Positions 8,751 to 16,660 of a stretch of 64,000 bases of DNA are shown piece after piece; the stretch's first letter is position 1; the number at the start of each line of letters is the position of its first letter. This DNA comes from Streptosporangium lutulentum (GTDB lineage: Bacteria > Actinomycetota > Actinomycetes > Streptosporangiales > Streptosporangiaceae): contig NZ_JAUSQU010000003.1 of NCBI RefSeq assembly GCF_030811455.1, positions 124,001 through 188,000 of the forward strand, written 5' to 3'. The position numbers and the translations under genes were made by a program. The notes under the pieces are model-generated. The model had not been told where the DNA came from, made no database searches, and worked only from the letters and a program-made list of their open reading frames with translations.

Positions 8751-9092
8751 GTGGCCAAGCGCGATGTGTGGGTGCGTGTCGGAAATGAACTGGTGCGCGG
8801 CGACAGCATCGTCGGCATCACTGTGGAGAGCGGGCGCTCGTTCTACCAGTCGTACAAGCTCCTGATGAAGGTCACAGGGCATCGCGACCCGTTGGTTGTC
8901 GACTCCGGGTTCAGCTGGGACGGGACGGGCGAGGATGAATGCCACAAGCAGGCGACGGCTCTCGCCGACTCCTTCGTGAACACGCTCGCGCGGGCTGCGG
9001 CTTTTCCCACCGGAGCGCTGATCCGACTCGGCTCAGACACCGATAACGAGGGCGGCCGTAGTTCCGGCTGGGACATAACCGTCCTGGGATAA
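8751..9092 (+). CDS. Hypothetical protein (113 aa)
   Basis: I do not recognise the family. I preferred GTG 8751 over an earlier start at 8697 because GGAG precedes it and the extra 18 residues look non-coding. The protein is small, soluble and of mixed alpha/beta composition. It opens with a strand-rich segment (V-W-V-R-V-G-N-E-L-V-R-G-D-S-I-V) and has an acidic G-T-G-E-D-E-C-H region in the middle. It ends with G-W-D-I-T-V-L-G. It is not clearly in an operon. Confidence 0.55.
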   Translation: MAKRDVWVRVGNELVRGDSIVGITVESGRSFYQSYKLLMKVTGHRDPLVVDSGFSWDGTGEDECHKQATALADSFVNTLARAAAFPTGALIRLGSDTDNEGGRSSGWDITVLG

Positions 9093-9444
9093 CCACGCTC
9101 GAGACCGATGACGAGTGCGACCCGATGATCAGTTCGGTATGGACCCGGACCCGTCCCAGCGCTGCGTTGTCCGGTCTCCAGTTGATGCTCGACTGGGTTC
9201 GGACCGCGACCATGGAGAGGGCATCAAACCCGCCGATGGCTTCAACGCCCTCTCCTTCGATCTCAAGCAGCGTATCGGCGTGACACAGCTCGTCGGGCCC
9301 GTAGGCACAGATGAGGTCGCGGCGGAGGTCGACGGCCGTCTCACGGACCTGGGTTGGCATTCCCGAAGCTGCGGTCGGGGACTGTGCAGATGCGGGTTGG
9401 TCACAGTTTGTTGCGTTGCCAATGCCCTACGGCCGAGGCCGTTC
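9093..9444. other. Uncertain stretch upstream of the NACHT gene
   Basis: A minus-strand frame starting at 9360 begins with a plausible protein-like sequence (about 85 residues, A-D-T-L-L-E-I-E-G-E-G and G-G-F-D-A-L-S-M-V-A-V). It then becomes Arg/Ser-rich where it runs antisense to the 8751-9092 gene, so it may be a decayed gene. The plus frame that extends the NACHT gene upstream looks non-coding. Confidence 0.35.
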
Positions 9445-11922
9445 ATGATTGCGATTATGGCGAGGCGAGGCGGTACGTGGCGATACGCGCTGGGCTGGTG
9501 GGCCGGGCTGGCGGGCGTGGCCGGGGCGCTGGCGCTGATCGGATCGGCGCTGCGGGGCACCGAGGGGCTGCAGACCGCAGCGAACCTGGCCCAATTGGTC
9601 GGCGTGGTGCTGGTAGTGCCGACATTGCTGGTGCCGCTATGGCTGTGGTGGCGACGATCGGTCGCCAGGCCGGCGGTGACCTCCGCGCAGGTGACCCACA
9701 CCAAAGACGTGCTGGCCGGACTAGTCGAACAACAGTGGAAGGCCGAGGCGAGACTGCGGTCGCTGGACGACCCCGACCCGATCCCGGTGCGCTGGCAGCT
9801 GACCTCTGCCGTCCAGGTGATGGATCAGCCGGCCAACCTCACCCCGGGCCTGCGGCGGCTGACCGCCTCCAGCGACGGCATCGCCGCCCTGACCGGCAAG
9901 TTCCGCAGCATGCGCCGCCGCCGTCTGGTTATCCTCGGCGGCCCCGGCACCGGTAAAACCACCCTGGCCGTCCAACTGGTCCGCGAATTACTGGCCACCC
10001 GCAGCGCGCATCACGATGAACCGGTACCGGTGCTGATAGCGGTGGCAGGCTGGGACACCATCGCCTTCCCCCGGCTGCACCAATGGCTGGCCGCCCGGCT
10101 CGCCCAGGACTACCCCGCGCTGCGCGGCCCTGATCTGCCTCCCGCGATGGCCGAGGTGCTGGCCGCACGCGGGCACATCCTGCCGGTATTGGACGGCCTG
10201 GACGAACTCCCGCCGCCCGCCCAGCACGCCGTCATCACCGCGCTGAACCGCTCCCTGGCCGACACCGATCAGCTGATCGTGACCAGCCGGACCACCGAGT
10301 TTGCCCAGGCCGTCGACGGCGCGGGAAACGTGCTCACCTCGGCCATGGTCATCGAGCCCCGGCCCTTGACCCCGAAAGCGGCCGCCGCCTACTTGAAACG
10401 ATGCCTGCCGCCGCAGCCGTCGGCCGGGTGGGAGGAGGTCCTGGCCGTGCTGCGCGCGGCGCCCGCCGTGATGCGGACCCCGCAGGATCGGGGGGCAGCG
10501 CTGGCTGCAGTCGCGAAGACCGCCTTGGGCCTGTGGCTGCTGCGCGTGGTCTACATCGACGCCCACGCCGACCCCGCACCGTTGCTGGACCCCGACTGTT
10601 TCCCCGGTTCTAAGGAGCTTCGCGGCCACCTGTTCGACCAGCTCATCCCCGCTCTGATCACCGCGCGCCAACCCAGCGGCGATGCCGCTGACCCCTTCCG
10701 GCCTCGCGTCAGGCACGATCCCGGCCAGGCCCGGCGATGGCTGGCCTACCTGGCTCACACGATGACCCACCCGCTAGACGGCGGCCCTCCCACCCGCGAC
10801 TTCGCCTGGTGGCGCCTGGCCCACACCGCCCGCACTTTCACCGCCACAACCACTTCCTTGTTCGGGCTCGTGTTCGGGCTCGTGTTCGCGATTGTGTTCG
10901 TAGTCGTGGTCGGGATCACGGATGGGACCTCAATTGGGATCACGGTCGTGATCACGGATGCGCTTCCGAGTGGGCTTGCGGTTGGGGTCGCGTTCGGGGT
11001 CGCGTTCGGGCTGGCGTCGAGCCCATGGTCGTTACAGGAACCGGGATTCGCCAATCTCCGTCTGCAGGGTCGAGGATCTCTACTCGCCCGCCGACTCGCG
11101 GCCGGTCTCGCGGCCGGTCTCGCGATCGGGCTCGCAGTCGGGCTCGCAGTGGGCCTCCGGTACGGGCTCGTGACCGGTCTCGCGTCCGGCCTCGCAGTCG
11201 GGGTCGCGTTCGGGCTGGCGTCGAGCCCATGGTCGTTACAGGAACCGGGATTCGCCAATCTCCGTCTGCAGGGTCGAGGATCTCTACTCGCCCGCCGACT
11301 CGCGGCCGGTCTCGCGGCCGGGGTCCCGTTCGGGTTCGCGTTCGGGTCCTCGTTCGCGCTCGCGATCACGGACGAGGTCACGGATGTGTTCAGGAAAATA
11401 CTCGCGCCCGGGCTGGCGATCGGGCTGGCGGTCGGGCTGGTGCTCAGTCTCGCGCTCGGGTTTATGCAGTGGGCTGAAGCTCCCGCCGCAGCACAACAGG
11501 TAGCGGAGCCGATGTCTAGTTGGCGAGCCGACCGCGCTTTGAATCTCGTGCGGACCGCCATGTTCGGGCTCGCGTTCGTGCTCGCGGTTGGGCTCGTGGT
11601 CGAGGTTGGGCTCGTGGTCCCGTTCGTGGTCGGGTTCGCGGTCGTGCTCGCGGTCGGGTTCGCAGTTGGGTTCGCAGTTGGGGATCACCATGCGTGGCTG
11701 GCGTATCTGGTCGCCTCCTATCGGCTGGCCTGGGCGGGCCGGTTGCCCCGCGCGTTGATGCCGTTCCTGGATGACGCGCATCGGCTGGGGCTACTGCGCG
11801 CGGTCGGCCCGCTCTACCAGTTCCGGCACGCTGACCTCCACGACCACCTCGCCGCTGTCCCACCGGCCCGACCTGCTCCCCGTCAGCAGGGGACCGCGAC
11901 CGGACCAGTGGAGGTTCTCTGA
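9445..11922 (+). CDS. Membrane-bound NACHT-domain NTPase
   Basis: About 825 aa from ATG 9445 (a second ATG lies at 9457). Two N-terminal membrane segments (about residues 13-65) precede a NACHT P-loop ATPase domain with G-G-P-G-T-G-K-T-T near 165 and Walker B L-P-V-L-D-G-L-D-E-L near 250, followed by V-T-S-R-T. The C-terminal half is a long run of Gly/Ala/Val/Leu segments repeating GLAVGLA-like units, which would form many membrane helices, and ends in a soluble W-L-A-Y-L-V-A-S-Y-R-L-A tail. NACHT proteins are STAND switches used in signalling and some bacterial antiviral defence. There is no known effector or sensor domain, so a defence role is only inference. The gene holds an internal 122-bp duplication. 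A hairpin follows the stop. Confidence 0.85.
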   Translation: MIAIMARRGGTWRYALGWWAGLAGVAGALALIGSALRGTEGLQTAANLAQLVGVVLVVPTLLVPLWLWWRRSVARPAVTSAQVTHTKDVLAGLVEQQWKAEARLRSLDDPDPIPVRWQLTSAVQVMDQPANLTPGLRRLTASSDGIAALTGKFRSMRRRRLVILGGPGTGKTTLAVQLVRELLATRSAHHDEPVPVLIAVAGWDTIAFPRLHQWLAARLAQDYPALRGPDLPPAMAEVLAARGHILPVLDGLDELPPPAQHAVITALNRSLADTDQLIVTSRTTEFAQAVDGAGNVLTSAMVIEPRPLTPKAAAAYLKRCLPPQPSAGWEEVLAVLRAAPAVMRTPQDRGAALAAVAKTALGLWLLRVVYIDAHADPAPLLDPDCFPGSKELRGHLFDQLIPALITARQPSGDAADPFRPRVRHDPGQARRWLAYLAHTMTHPLDGGPPTRDFAWWRLAHTARTFTATTTSLFGLVFGLVFAIVFVVVVGITDGTSIGITVVITDALPSGLAVGVAFGVAFGLASSPWSLQEPGFANLRLQGRGSLLARRLAAGLAAGLAIGLAVGLAVGLRYGLVTGLASGLAVGVAFGLASSPWSLQEPGFANLRLQGRGSLLARRLAAGLAAGVPFGFAFGSSFALAITDEVTDVFRKILAPGLAIGLAVGLVLSLALGFMQWAEAPAAAQQVAEPMSSWRADRALNLVRTAMFGLAFVLAVGLVVEVGLVVPFVVGFAVVLAVGFAVGFAVGDHHAWLAYLVASYRLAWAGRLPRALMPFLDDAHRLGLLRAVGPLYQFRHADLHDHLAAVPPARPAPRQQGTATGPVEVL
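10997..11321 (+). repeat. 122-bp near-perfect direct repeat inside the NACHT gene
   Basis: The segment at 10997-11118 recurs at 11200-11321, offset by 203 bp. It encodes the same stretch twice, containing S-S-P-W-S-L-Q-E-P-G-F-A-N-L-R-L and L-L-A-R-R-L-A-A-G-L. The identity extends to third codon positions, so the duplication or gene conversion is recent. Short G-G-G-C-T-C-G-C-type hexamer repeats surround it. Confidence 0.85.
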
Positions 11923-11927
11923 TTTTT

Positions 11928-11947
11928 CCCGGGCCGCGATGCCCGGG
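11928..11947 (+). terminator. Hairpin after the NACHT gene
   Basis: CCCGGGC pairs with GCCCGGG around a 6-nt loop, 6 nt beyond the stop codon. There is no T-run on the plus strand after the stem. Confidence 0.45.
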
Positions 11948-12030
11948 TGTTCCGTCGCGGTGACCCCGGAATCCTGGGGTCCGAGTTCGGAACACATCCG
12001 TGGCTTCGCGCTCGCTGCTAGGGGACCCTC

Positions 12031-12120
12031 AACTATCGGCAAGCACGCCGCCGCAGAAGGGACTGGGATGGGGTCACGTAACCCTGGTTGCCTCCTGCGG
12101 CGACGTGCTTGCCGATAGTT
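12031..12120. terminator. Long inverted repeat between convergent genes, probable bidirectional terminator
   Basis: Arms of 26 bp, beginning AACTATCGGCAAGCACG and ending in its complement, differ at one position and enclose 38 nt. The right arm ends 4 nt before the stop codon of the minus-strand DAHP synthase gene. A terminator for both converging units is the simplest reading; a small mobile inverted repeat is the alternative. Confidence 0.55.
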
Positions 12121-12123
12121 CCC

Positions 12124-13212
12124 TTAGGCTCGGGCGCCCTCTAGGGTTCGCCGCAGGGAAGCTTGGATGGACTCGTCACTCGGCATGGCCGAAGGTGTTC
12201 GGTGTCGGCCGGTCACCGCGGGCATCAGGGTCATCACGCGAGCGAGGTCCCCGATATCGCTCCCGGTCAGTGCCTGGGGGCCGTCGCAGAGGGCCTGCTC
12301 CGGGTCGGGGTGGATATCGATGATCACGCCGTCGGCGCCGACGGCGATGGCCGCCCGGGTGAGCGGCAGGACCAGGTCGCGGTGGCCGCCGGAGTGGGAC
12401 GGGTCGATGATGACCGGCAGGTGCGACAGCCGCTGGGCGATCGGGACCGCGGAGACGTCCAGGGTGTTGCGGGTGGCGGTCTCGAAGGTGCGGATGCCGC
12501 GCTCGCACAGCACGATGTCGAGGTTGCCGCGCTGGGCGATGTACTCGGCGGCCATCAGCCACTCCTCGATGGTGGCGCTCATGCCGCGCTTGAGCATGAC
12601 CGGTTTACCGATCTCGCCGACCGCTTCCAGGAGCGCGAAGTTCTGCGCGTTGCGGGTGCCGACCTGCAGCATGTCGGCGTAGGAGGCGACCAGCTTGACG
12701 TCGTCGGGATCGACGACCTCGGTGACGATGGGCAGCCCGGTCTGCTCGCGCACGTCGGCGAGGATCCGCAGGCCCGCCTCGCCGAGACCCTGGAAGGCGT
12801 AGGGGGAGGTACGGGGCTTGTAGGCGCCGCCGCGCAGCAGGGTGGCCCCGGCGGCCCTGGCCATCTGAGCCGCCTCCAGCGTCTGCTGCGGGGTCTCCAC
12901 CGCACACGGGCCGGCGATCAGCGTGACCGTGCCGGGGCCGATCGGCACGCCGCCGACCCAGACGGTGGAGCGCTCGGGGTGGTTGTCCCGGCTCACCAGC
13001 TTGTAGGGCGCGAAGACGCTGACGACATTGACCACACCAGCCATGCCACGCAGCTCGACAGGGTCTAACTGACTGACGTCGCCGAGCAGGCCAATGATGG
13101 TCCGGCTCTTGCCGCGGCTGACTCGCACGTCGTCGCATCCGCTCTCCTTGACTCGTTCGATCACCGCGACGATGTCGGATGCGTCTGGCGCTGAGCCCAT
13201 CACAATGACCAT
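12124..13212 (-). CDS. aroF: 3-deoxy-7-phosphoheptulonate synthase (DAHP synthase)
   Basis: The 362-aa enzyme would condense phosphoenolpyruvate and erythrose 4-phosphate, the first step of the shikimate pathway. It is of the type I-beta (AroF/KDSA-like) form. An N-terminal ferredoxin-like regulatory domain (about residues 1-75) is followed by the TIM barrel, with V-T-L-I-A-G-P-C-A-V-E, L-L-R-G-G-A-Y-K-P-R-T-S-P-Y-A-F-Q-G, R-N-A-Q-N-F, K-P-V-M-L-K-R-G and I-I-D-P-S-H-S-G-G-H-R motifs all present. The ATG abuts the TAA of the upstream gene, so it is the last gene of a four-gene operon. The upstream chorismate-lyase-like gene suggests this is a pathway-dedicated copy rather than the housekeeping enzyme; that is inference. 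Confidence 0.95.
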   Translation of the reverse strand: MVIVMGSAPDASDIVAVIERVKESGCDDVRVSRGKSRTIIGLLGDVSQLDPVELRGMAGVVNVVSVFAPYKLVSRDNHPERSTVWVGGVPIGPGTVTLIAGPCAVETPQQTLEAAQMARAAGATLLRGGAYKPRTSPYAFQGLGEAGLRILADVREQTGLPIVTEVVDPDDVKLVASYADMLQVGTRNAQNFALLEAVGEIGKPVMLKRGMSATIEEWLMAAEYIAQRGNLDIVLCERGIRTFETATRNTLDVSAVPIAQRLSHLPVIIDPSHSGGHRDLVLPLTRAAIAVGADGVIIDIHPDPEQALCDGPQALTGSDIGDLARVMTLMPAVTGRHRTPSAMPSDESIQASLRRTLEGARA

Positions 13213-13875
13213 TTACAACACCCGCCGCGCGTCATCGTCACTCGGGACCGGGGCGGTGCTCAGTTGTCCGCTGCGTTCCACCGCGGCCATGAAGGTCAGC
13301 GCCGCGGTGCGTACGTGGATCAGCTCCTGCCGCACGTCGGCAGGCAGCTGAGTGCCCACCCCGAGGTGGATCACCGCCTCGGGCAGGTAGGGCTGAACCA
13401 GGGTGGGGGTGTCATCGATATCGGCCAGCGACCCTCGGGGCGCGGGCGGAGGCCGCAGATCGGTGGGCGGCCAGACGACGATATCTCCAGTCCGCTCGCC
13501 GGGTCGTTCCTCGAAGGGCTTGTCTTCGCGCCGACCTGGCATCCGATACAAGGTGCCCGGAGTCGCCTCCTCTTCTGGCCACGGCCACTCTGGCTGGGCT
13601 GGTGCCGGTGTCGGGGGAAGGCGCGAGGGACGGGTGGCCTCGCGCTGATGCCTGCGCCGAAGCGGTCTGTCCTGCGAGGCGACAGCCGTCGGTACAGGCG
13701 GTGCTGCGGTGGAGATTGCGGCCGGGATGGTGTGCTGCGGTGACACGGTGGCCGTGGTGGCCAGAGGATCACCGTAGGGGCGGTGGAGATCGACCTGCGG
13801 TGCCATCTGCGCCGGCACGGCCGGGCTGAAGACATCGTCGGGGGACGGGGCCGGCCGGGCCATCTGGGTAGTCAT
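13213..13875 (-). CDS. Proline-rich hypothetical protein of the aroF operon
   Basis: The 220-aa protein is not a known family. The first 150 residues are rich in Pro, Ala, Thr and Arg and look disordered. The last 70 residues are more ordered (L-P-E-A-V-I-H-L-G-V-G-T-Q-L-P-A-D-V-R-Q-E-L-I helix-like region). ATG 13875 has GGAG 5 nt upstream. The gene starts 11 nt after the P450-like gene and its stop touches the DAHP synthase start (TAAATG), so it belongs to the operon. Its role is unknown; it could be an adaptor, but nothing in the sequence shows this. Confidence 0.65.
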   Translation of the reverse strand: MTTQMARPAPSPDDVFSPAVPAQMAPQVDLHRPYGDPLATTATVSPQHTIPAAISTAAPPVPTAVASQDRPLRRRHQREATRPSRLPPTPAPAQPEWPWPEEEATPGTLYRMPGRREDKPFEERPGERTGDIVVWPPTDLRPPPAPRGSLADIDDTPTLVQPYLPEAVIHLGVGTQLPADVRQELIHVRTAALTFMAAVERSGQLSTAPVPSDDDARRVL

Positions 13876-13886
13876 CGGAGCTCCGC

Positions 13887-14921
13887 TCAGAGGTGGGGAA
13901 TGAGGCAGATCGGTAGATCAAGGTGGCCGCGGTGGGCGCGGTGGATACGGGGCAGGCTGGGCCCGGCCAACTCCATGTGCGCGAGGTGGTCGAGCATGGC
14001 GTGCACGAGTGCTTCAGCTTGCAGCCTCAGCAGGCTGTTGTCCCAGGTGAACGTGACGGTAGGGGGCCGATGATGGCCCATCAGAGGGCGATCCAATCGG
14101 AAGGCCTCTGGGTCTACCCAATGCCGTTCATCGCGATAGGCGCTGGCCAGCAGGATCAGTACGCGGGAGTGAGCGGGGATCTCGGCTCCGCCGAGCCGTA
14201 CCAGGCGAGTGGTGACTCGCGAGGCCCAGTGCAGCGGCGGTGCCAAGCGCAGGCATTCGGCCACGGCGGCCGGAACCCGGTCCCGATTGCCGAGCAGTAA
14301 CTGCCAGAGGGCAGGGCGGGTGGCTAACAGCGCGACCACGTTGCCCAGGGCGTCGGCCACCACGTTGCCGCCACCGGAGCCGGAACGGGGCGCCGCGAGC
14401 TCGGTGGAGTCCGACGGGCCGATCAGCTCAGCAGTAGCGTCATGGTCCAGTTGCGGCGCTGGGGGAGTGGTCCGCGCCAGGTCCGTGGCCACCGCGGTGA
14501 GGATGGGGGTGATCAGCTGACTCATCGCGTCGATGCCTCGCCAGCCGGCCAGCTGGACCAGCCGCTCTTCGGCGCGACGGCGCATCACTCGCTTGTACGG
14601 TCTGATCAGATGCGATTGAACCTGCTCGGCCGCCAAGGCCTCAAGCCAGTCATCAGCGGTGAGCGCGCGAGGCCTCGCCATCTCCGCTGAACGCGGTGTG
14701 CCCAAAGAGGGAGCGGAGGCGGCCAACGGAGCGAAGCCCTCGTCGCACAGAGCCTGCTGCACGGCGGCATGACGGGTGATCACCCATGCGCCGTTGGTCG
14801 GGAGCCACAGCACCGCACCCTGCTCGCGTAGCCGCCGATACAGCGCATGAGGCCAGGCGATGACCTCCGGACCATCGAGCAAGTCCAGCTGGCTCAGGCT
14901 CACGGCTTCGTGGAAAATCAT
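13887..14921 (-). CDS. P450-like protein without the haem-ligand cysteine
   Basis: The 344-aa protein aligns with bacterial cytochrome P450s. It has an N-terminal W-P-H-A-L-Y-R-R-L-R-E-Q-G-A-V block and I-T-R-H-A-A-V-Q-Q-A-L. The ExxR-type segment is A-E-C-L-R-L-A-P-P-L-H-W-A-S-R-V, and an R-D-E-R-H-W-V-D-P-E-A-F-R-L-D-R segment precedes the haem region. In place of the F-G-x-G-x-H-x-C-x-G loop it has F-T-W-D-N-S-L-L-R-L-Q-A-E-A-L, with no cysteine, and it is about 50 residues short. It is therefore unlikely to bind haem as a P450. Cys-less P450 homologues such as DesVIII and EryCII act as partners of glycosyltransferases, but none is seen here. ATG 14921 overlaps the preceding stop (ATGA), showing coupling. 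Confidence 0.7.
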   Translation of the reverse strand: MIFHEAVSLSQLDLLDGPEVIAWPHALYRRLREQGAVLWLPTNGAWVITRHAAVQQALCDEGFAPLAASAPSLGTPRSAEMARPRALTADDWLEALAAEQVQSHLIRPYKRVMRRRAEERLVQLAGWRGIDAMSQLITPILTAVATDLARTTPPAPQLDHDATAELIGPSDSTELAAPRSGSGGGNVVADALGNVVALLATRPALWQLLLGNRDRVPAAVAECLRLAPPLHWASRVTTRLVRLGGAEIPAHSRVLILLASAYRDERHWVDPEAFRLDRPLMGHHRPPTVTFTWDNSLLRLQAEALVHAMLDHLAHMELAGPSLPRIHRAHRGHLDLPICLIPHL

Positions 14922-15505
14922 GCAGTCTGCCCGGCCAAGACGGCACTGGCTGTCGTCTTGGCAACCGCAGGTAGCGGCGACGGGGAGAGGGAGCGCGGGA
15001 AGGCCTCCAAGACCGGCACGAAACGCGGGCAGAACATCTCCTCGATCCACAGCACCGGCTTCCCGTCGATGGAGATGAAGTAGGACCGCCACATGCTGAT
15101 CACCGCCTTCTCGTCGGCTTCCCAGGACACGGCCCGGATCCCCGCATCGAGGAGTTGCCGATGCTGCTCGACCTGGTGAGCGCGTAGCACCAGTCCCAGC
15201 GGATGGTCAGGCCGGGCGATGATCTCACCGATCATCGGGTGTGATCCCACCATGATCACTCGGTTGCGGGAGACCACCAGGCCGACAGGAGTGCGTAGCT
15301 CCGACGTGCGCACGACCACCTTTTGGTGGGCGCTCAGACTCAGTGCGACACGGGTTTTTTGCGGTAAGGCCTGGGCCGAAGGGGCCAGGTCCTGGGTGAG
15401 GGTTCGCAGCTGTAGCCGAACGCCCACCAGCGCGCTGAGTATGCGTGTGGTCGAGCCATCCTGCTCGAGCACCATTCGACTGATCGAAGATGCGGAGGCA
15501 TCCAT
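14918..15505 (-). CDS. Chorismate pyruvate-lyase family protein (Rv2949c-like)
   Basis: The protein has about 195 aa and resembles M. tuberculosis Rv2949c, which converts chorismate to 4-hydroxybenzoate and pyruvate. Shared features occur in order: an opening D-G-S-T-T-R-I-L segment; the central hydrophobic strands ending in I-A-R-P-D-H-P-L-G-L-V-L with the conserved Asp-x-Pro-Leu-Gly; and a final W-R-S-Y-F-I-S-I-D-G-K-P-V-L-W-I-E-E-M-F with its terminal glutamates. I recalled this comparison and did not compute it. I chose ATG 15505 (AAGG 8 nt upstream) over GTG 15514. It heads the operon with the P450-like, hypothetical and DAHP synthase genes, which fits a chorismate-consuming pathway. Confidence 0.72.
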   Translation of the reverse strand: MDASASSISRMVLEQDGSTTRILSALVGVRLQLRTLTQDLAPSAQALPQKTRVALSLSAHQKVVVRTSELRTPVGLVVSRNRVIMVGSHPMIGEIIARPDHPLGLVLRAHQVEQHRQLLDAGIRAVSWEADEKAVISMWRSYFISIDGKPVLWIEEMFCPRFVPVLEAFPRSLSPSPLPAVAKTTASAVLAGQTA

Positions 15506-15520
15506 CGGGCCCACCTTGCT

Positions 15521-15593
15521 GTCAAGTTTCTTGACTCGTTCTGTTTGTATGTTCGGCGAGCATAGAGAGGTTTATGTTGACAACTCTAGTCAA
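15521..15593 (-). promoter_or_regulatory. Paired TTGAC/GTCAA dyads upstream of the chorismate-lyase operon
   Basis: GTCAAGTTTCTTGAC (15521-15535) is a perfect 6-3-6 palindrome. A second dyad has TTGAC (15577-15581) and GTCAA (15589-15593) around 7 nt. Both lie just upstream of the operon's first start codon. They could be operator sites; TTGAC also resembles a -35 element. No regulator gene is adjacent. Confidence 0.4.
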
Positions 15594-16061
15594 GGTCGGT
15601 CTCGTCATCAATTTGTGATCTTCTCCGCTATCGTGCTGCGCGGCATCCGCGAAGACGACGTTCGCGTCGCAGGCCGAACGATGCGCCGTACAAGAAAATG
15701 AGAGTTGACCTGCTAAAACTCGCCCATCTGAACTGAGCGAACGCCTGGTTCATCGGTGCGAAGACCTACAGCGCCGTACAGCTCGGTTTGGCCGCTGGCC
15801 ATCGGTAGAAATAGCTGTCACTCGCGTGACAACCATCAGTAAAGACGTACTTTACAAGCTGAACGGCCAATGAGATACAGTGATTCGTGCTTTGCGCTGG
15901 CATCCGAAAAGCATTTTTGTCAACTTTCACGGTGAGCCGCACCCTCAGCTGGGGGCAGGGGCAGGGGCAGGGGCAGGGGCAGCGGGCTGACGGCCAGGTC
16001 ACCCGTTTCTGAAACTGCCATCAAATCCATCCCGTTCGGGCTCCGGTAAGGACGTGACGCA
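15594..16061. other. Intergenic region with a G-rich repeat
   Basis: No supported gene. The first 300 bp are moderately AT-rich. The notable structure is the GGGGCA array at 15951-15986. Confidence 0.45.
15951..15986 (+). repeat. (GGGGCA)n array, potential G-quadruplex
   Basis: Five consecutive runs of four or more G separated by CA make a strong plus-strand G-quadruplex pattern about 75 nt upstream of the next gene's GTG. Confidence 0.8.
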
Positions 16062-16520
16062 GTGGTCGATGTACGACACCCATCCGCAGTGAGCGCACAG
16101 GCGCCCTGGCTCGGACACATCTGCGAACGCGCCACTTCCGTGGCGATCACCGCCATGCGCGGCGACGCTGCTGGCGTGCGCATCACCATGGCGTCCAGTC
16201 ACGGCGTGGAGCCGGCTCTTCTTGCCCTGCACCGGCACGGCTACGCCGCCTACATCGACGCCGACGGCTCCTCGGACATCGCTTCGATTCGAGTGCTCGG
16301 CTGGTCGCACCCCCGCGTTCTCGCCCGTATCAATCATCTGCGTGCGGCGCTGCGACAGCTCCACGCCGGCCATCGCTATATGGCTGAGCAGGTACTCGCC
16401 CGCACCTTCGCCGTCCCCGACATGAGACGGCTGCCTACCGACTTCGAGCTTGCCGCCAGTCTTTTGACGATGGCAGGTCTGATCGAGTGGCTGAGCGAAC
16501 AGGTATACGGTGCGCGCTGA
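16062..16520 (+). CDS. Hypothetical protein (152 aa)
   Basis: I do not recognise the family. From GTG 16062, preceded by AAGGAC about 10 nt upstream, the frame encodes a soluble, mostly helical protein with normal coding composition. The middle has H-R-H-G-Y-A-A-Y-I-D-A-D-G-S-S-D and a repeated-helix look (H-P-R-V-L-A-R-I-N-H-L-R-A-A-L-R-Q-L-H). A strong hairpin terminator 107 nt after the stop supports it being a transcribed single-gene unit. It lies near the chorismate-lyase operon but points the other way. Confidence 0.6.
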   Translation: MVDVRHPSAVSAQAPWLGHICERATSVAITAMRGDAAGVRITMASSHGVEPALLALHRHGYAAYIDADGSSDIASIRVLGWSHPRVLARINHLRAALRQLHAGHRYMAEQVLARTFAVPDMRRLPTDFELAASLLTMAGLIEWLSEQVYGAR

Positions 16521-16626
16521 CGTCACCTGGTAGCCGCAGCTCTCCGGTCATGAGACCGCGTGGGGAGCTGAGGCGTCTTCACCGGCGGATATAAAGCCAA
16601 GCAATAAAGCTTCGAAGATCCCGAGA

Positions 16627-16660
16627 CCCGGTCGTGCCCAGGCGCACGACCGGGCCTTTC
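16627..16660 (+). terminator. Strong hairpin terminator
   Basis: CCCGGTCGTG pairs with CACGACCGGG around an 8-nt loop, followed by CCTTTCT. It terminates the plus-strand gene ending at 16520. Confidence 0.75.

Noticed and set aside
10755-11561. Open frames on both other strands across the NACHT membrane repeats
   Set aside because: They are Arg/Ser/Pro repeats generated by the GLAVGLA-coding hexamers; the NACHT frame has recognisable motifs and membrane character.
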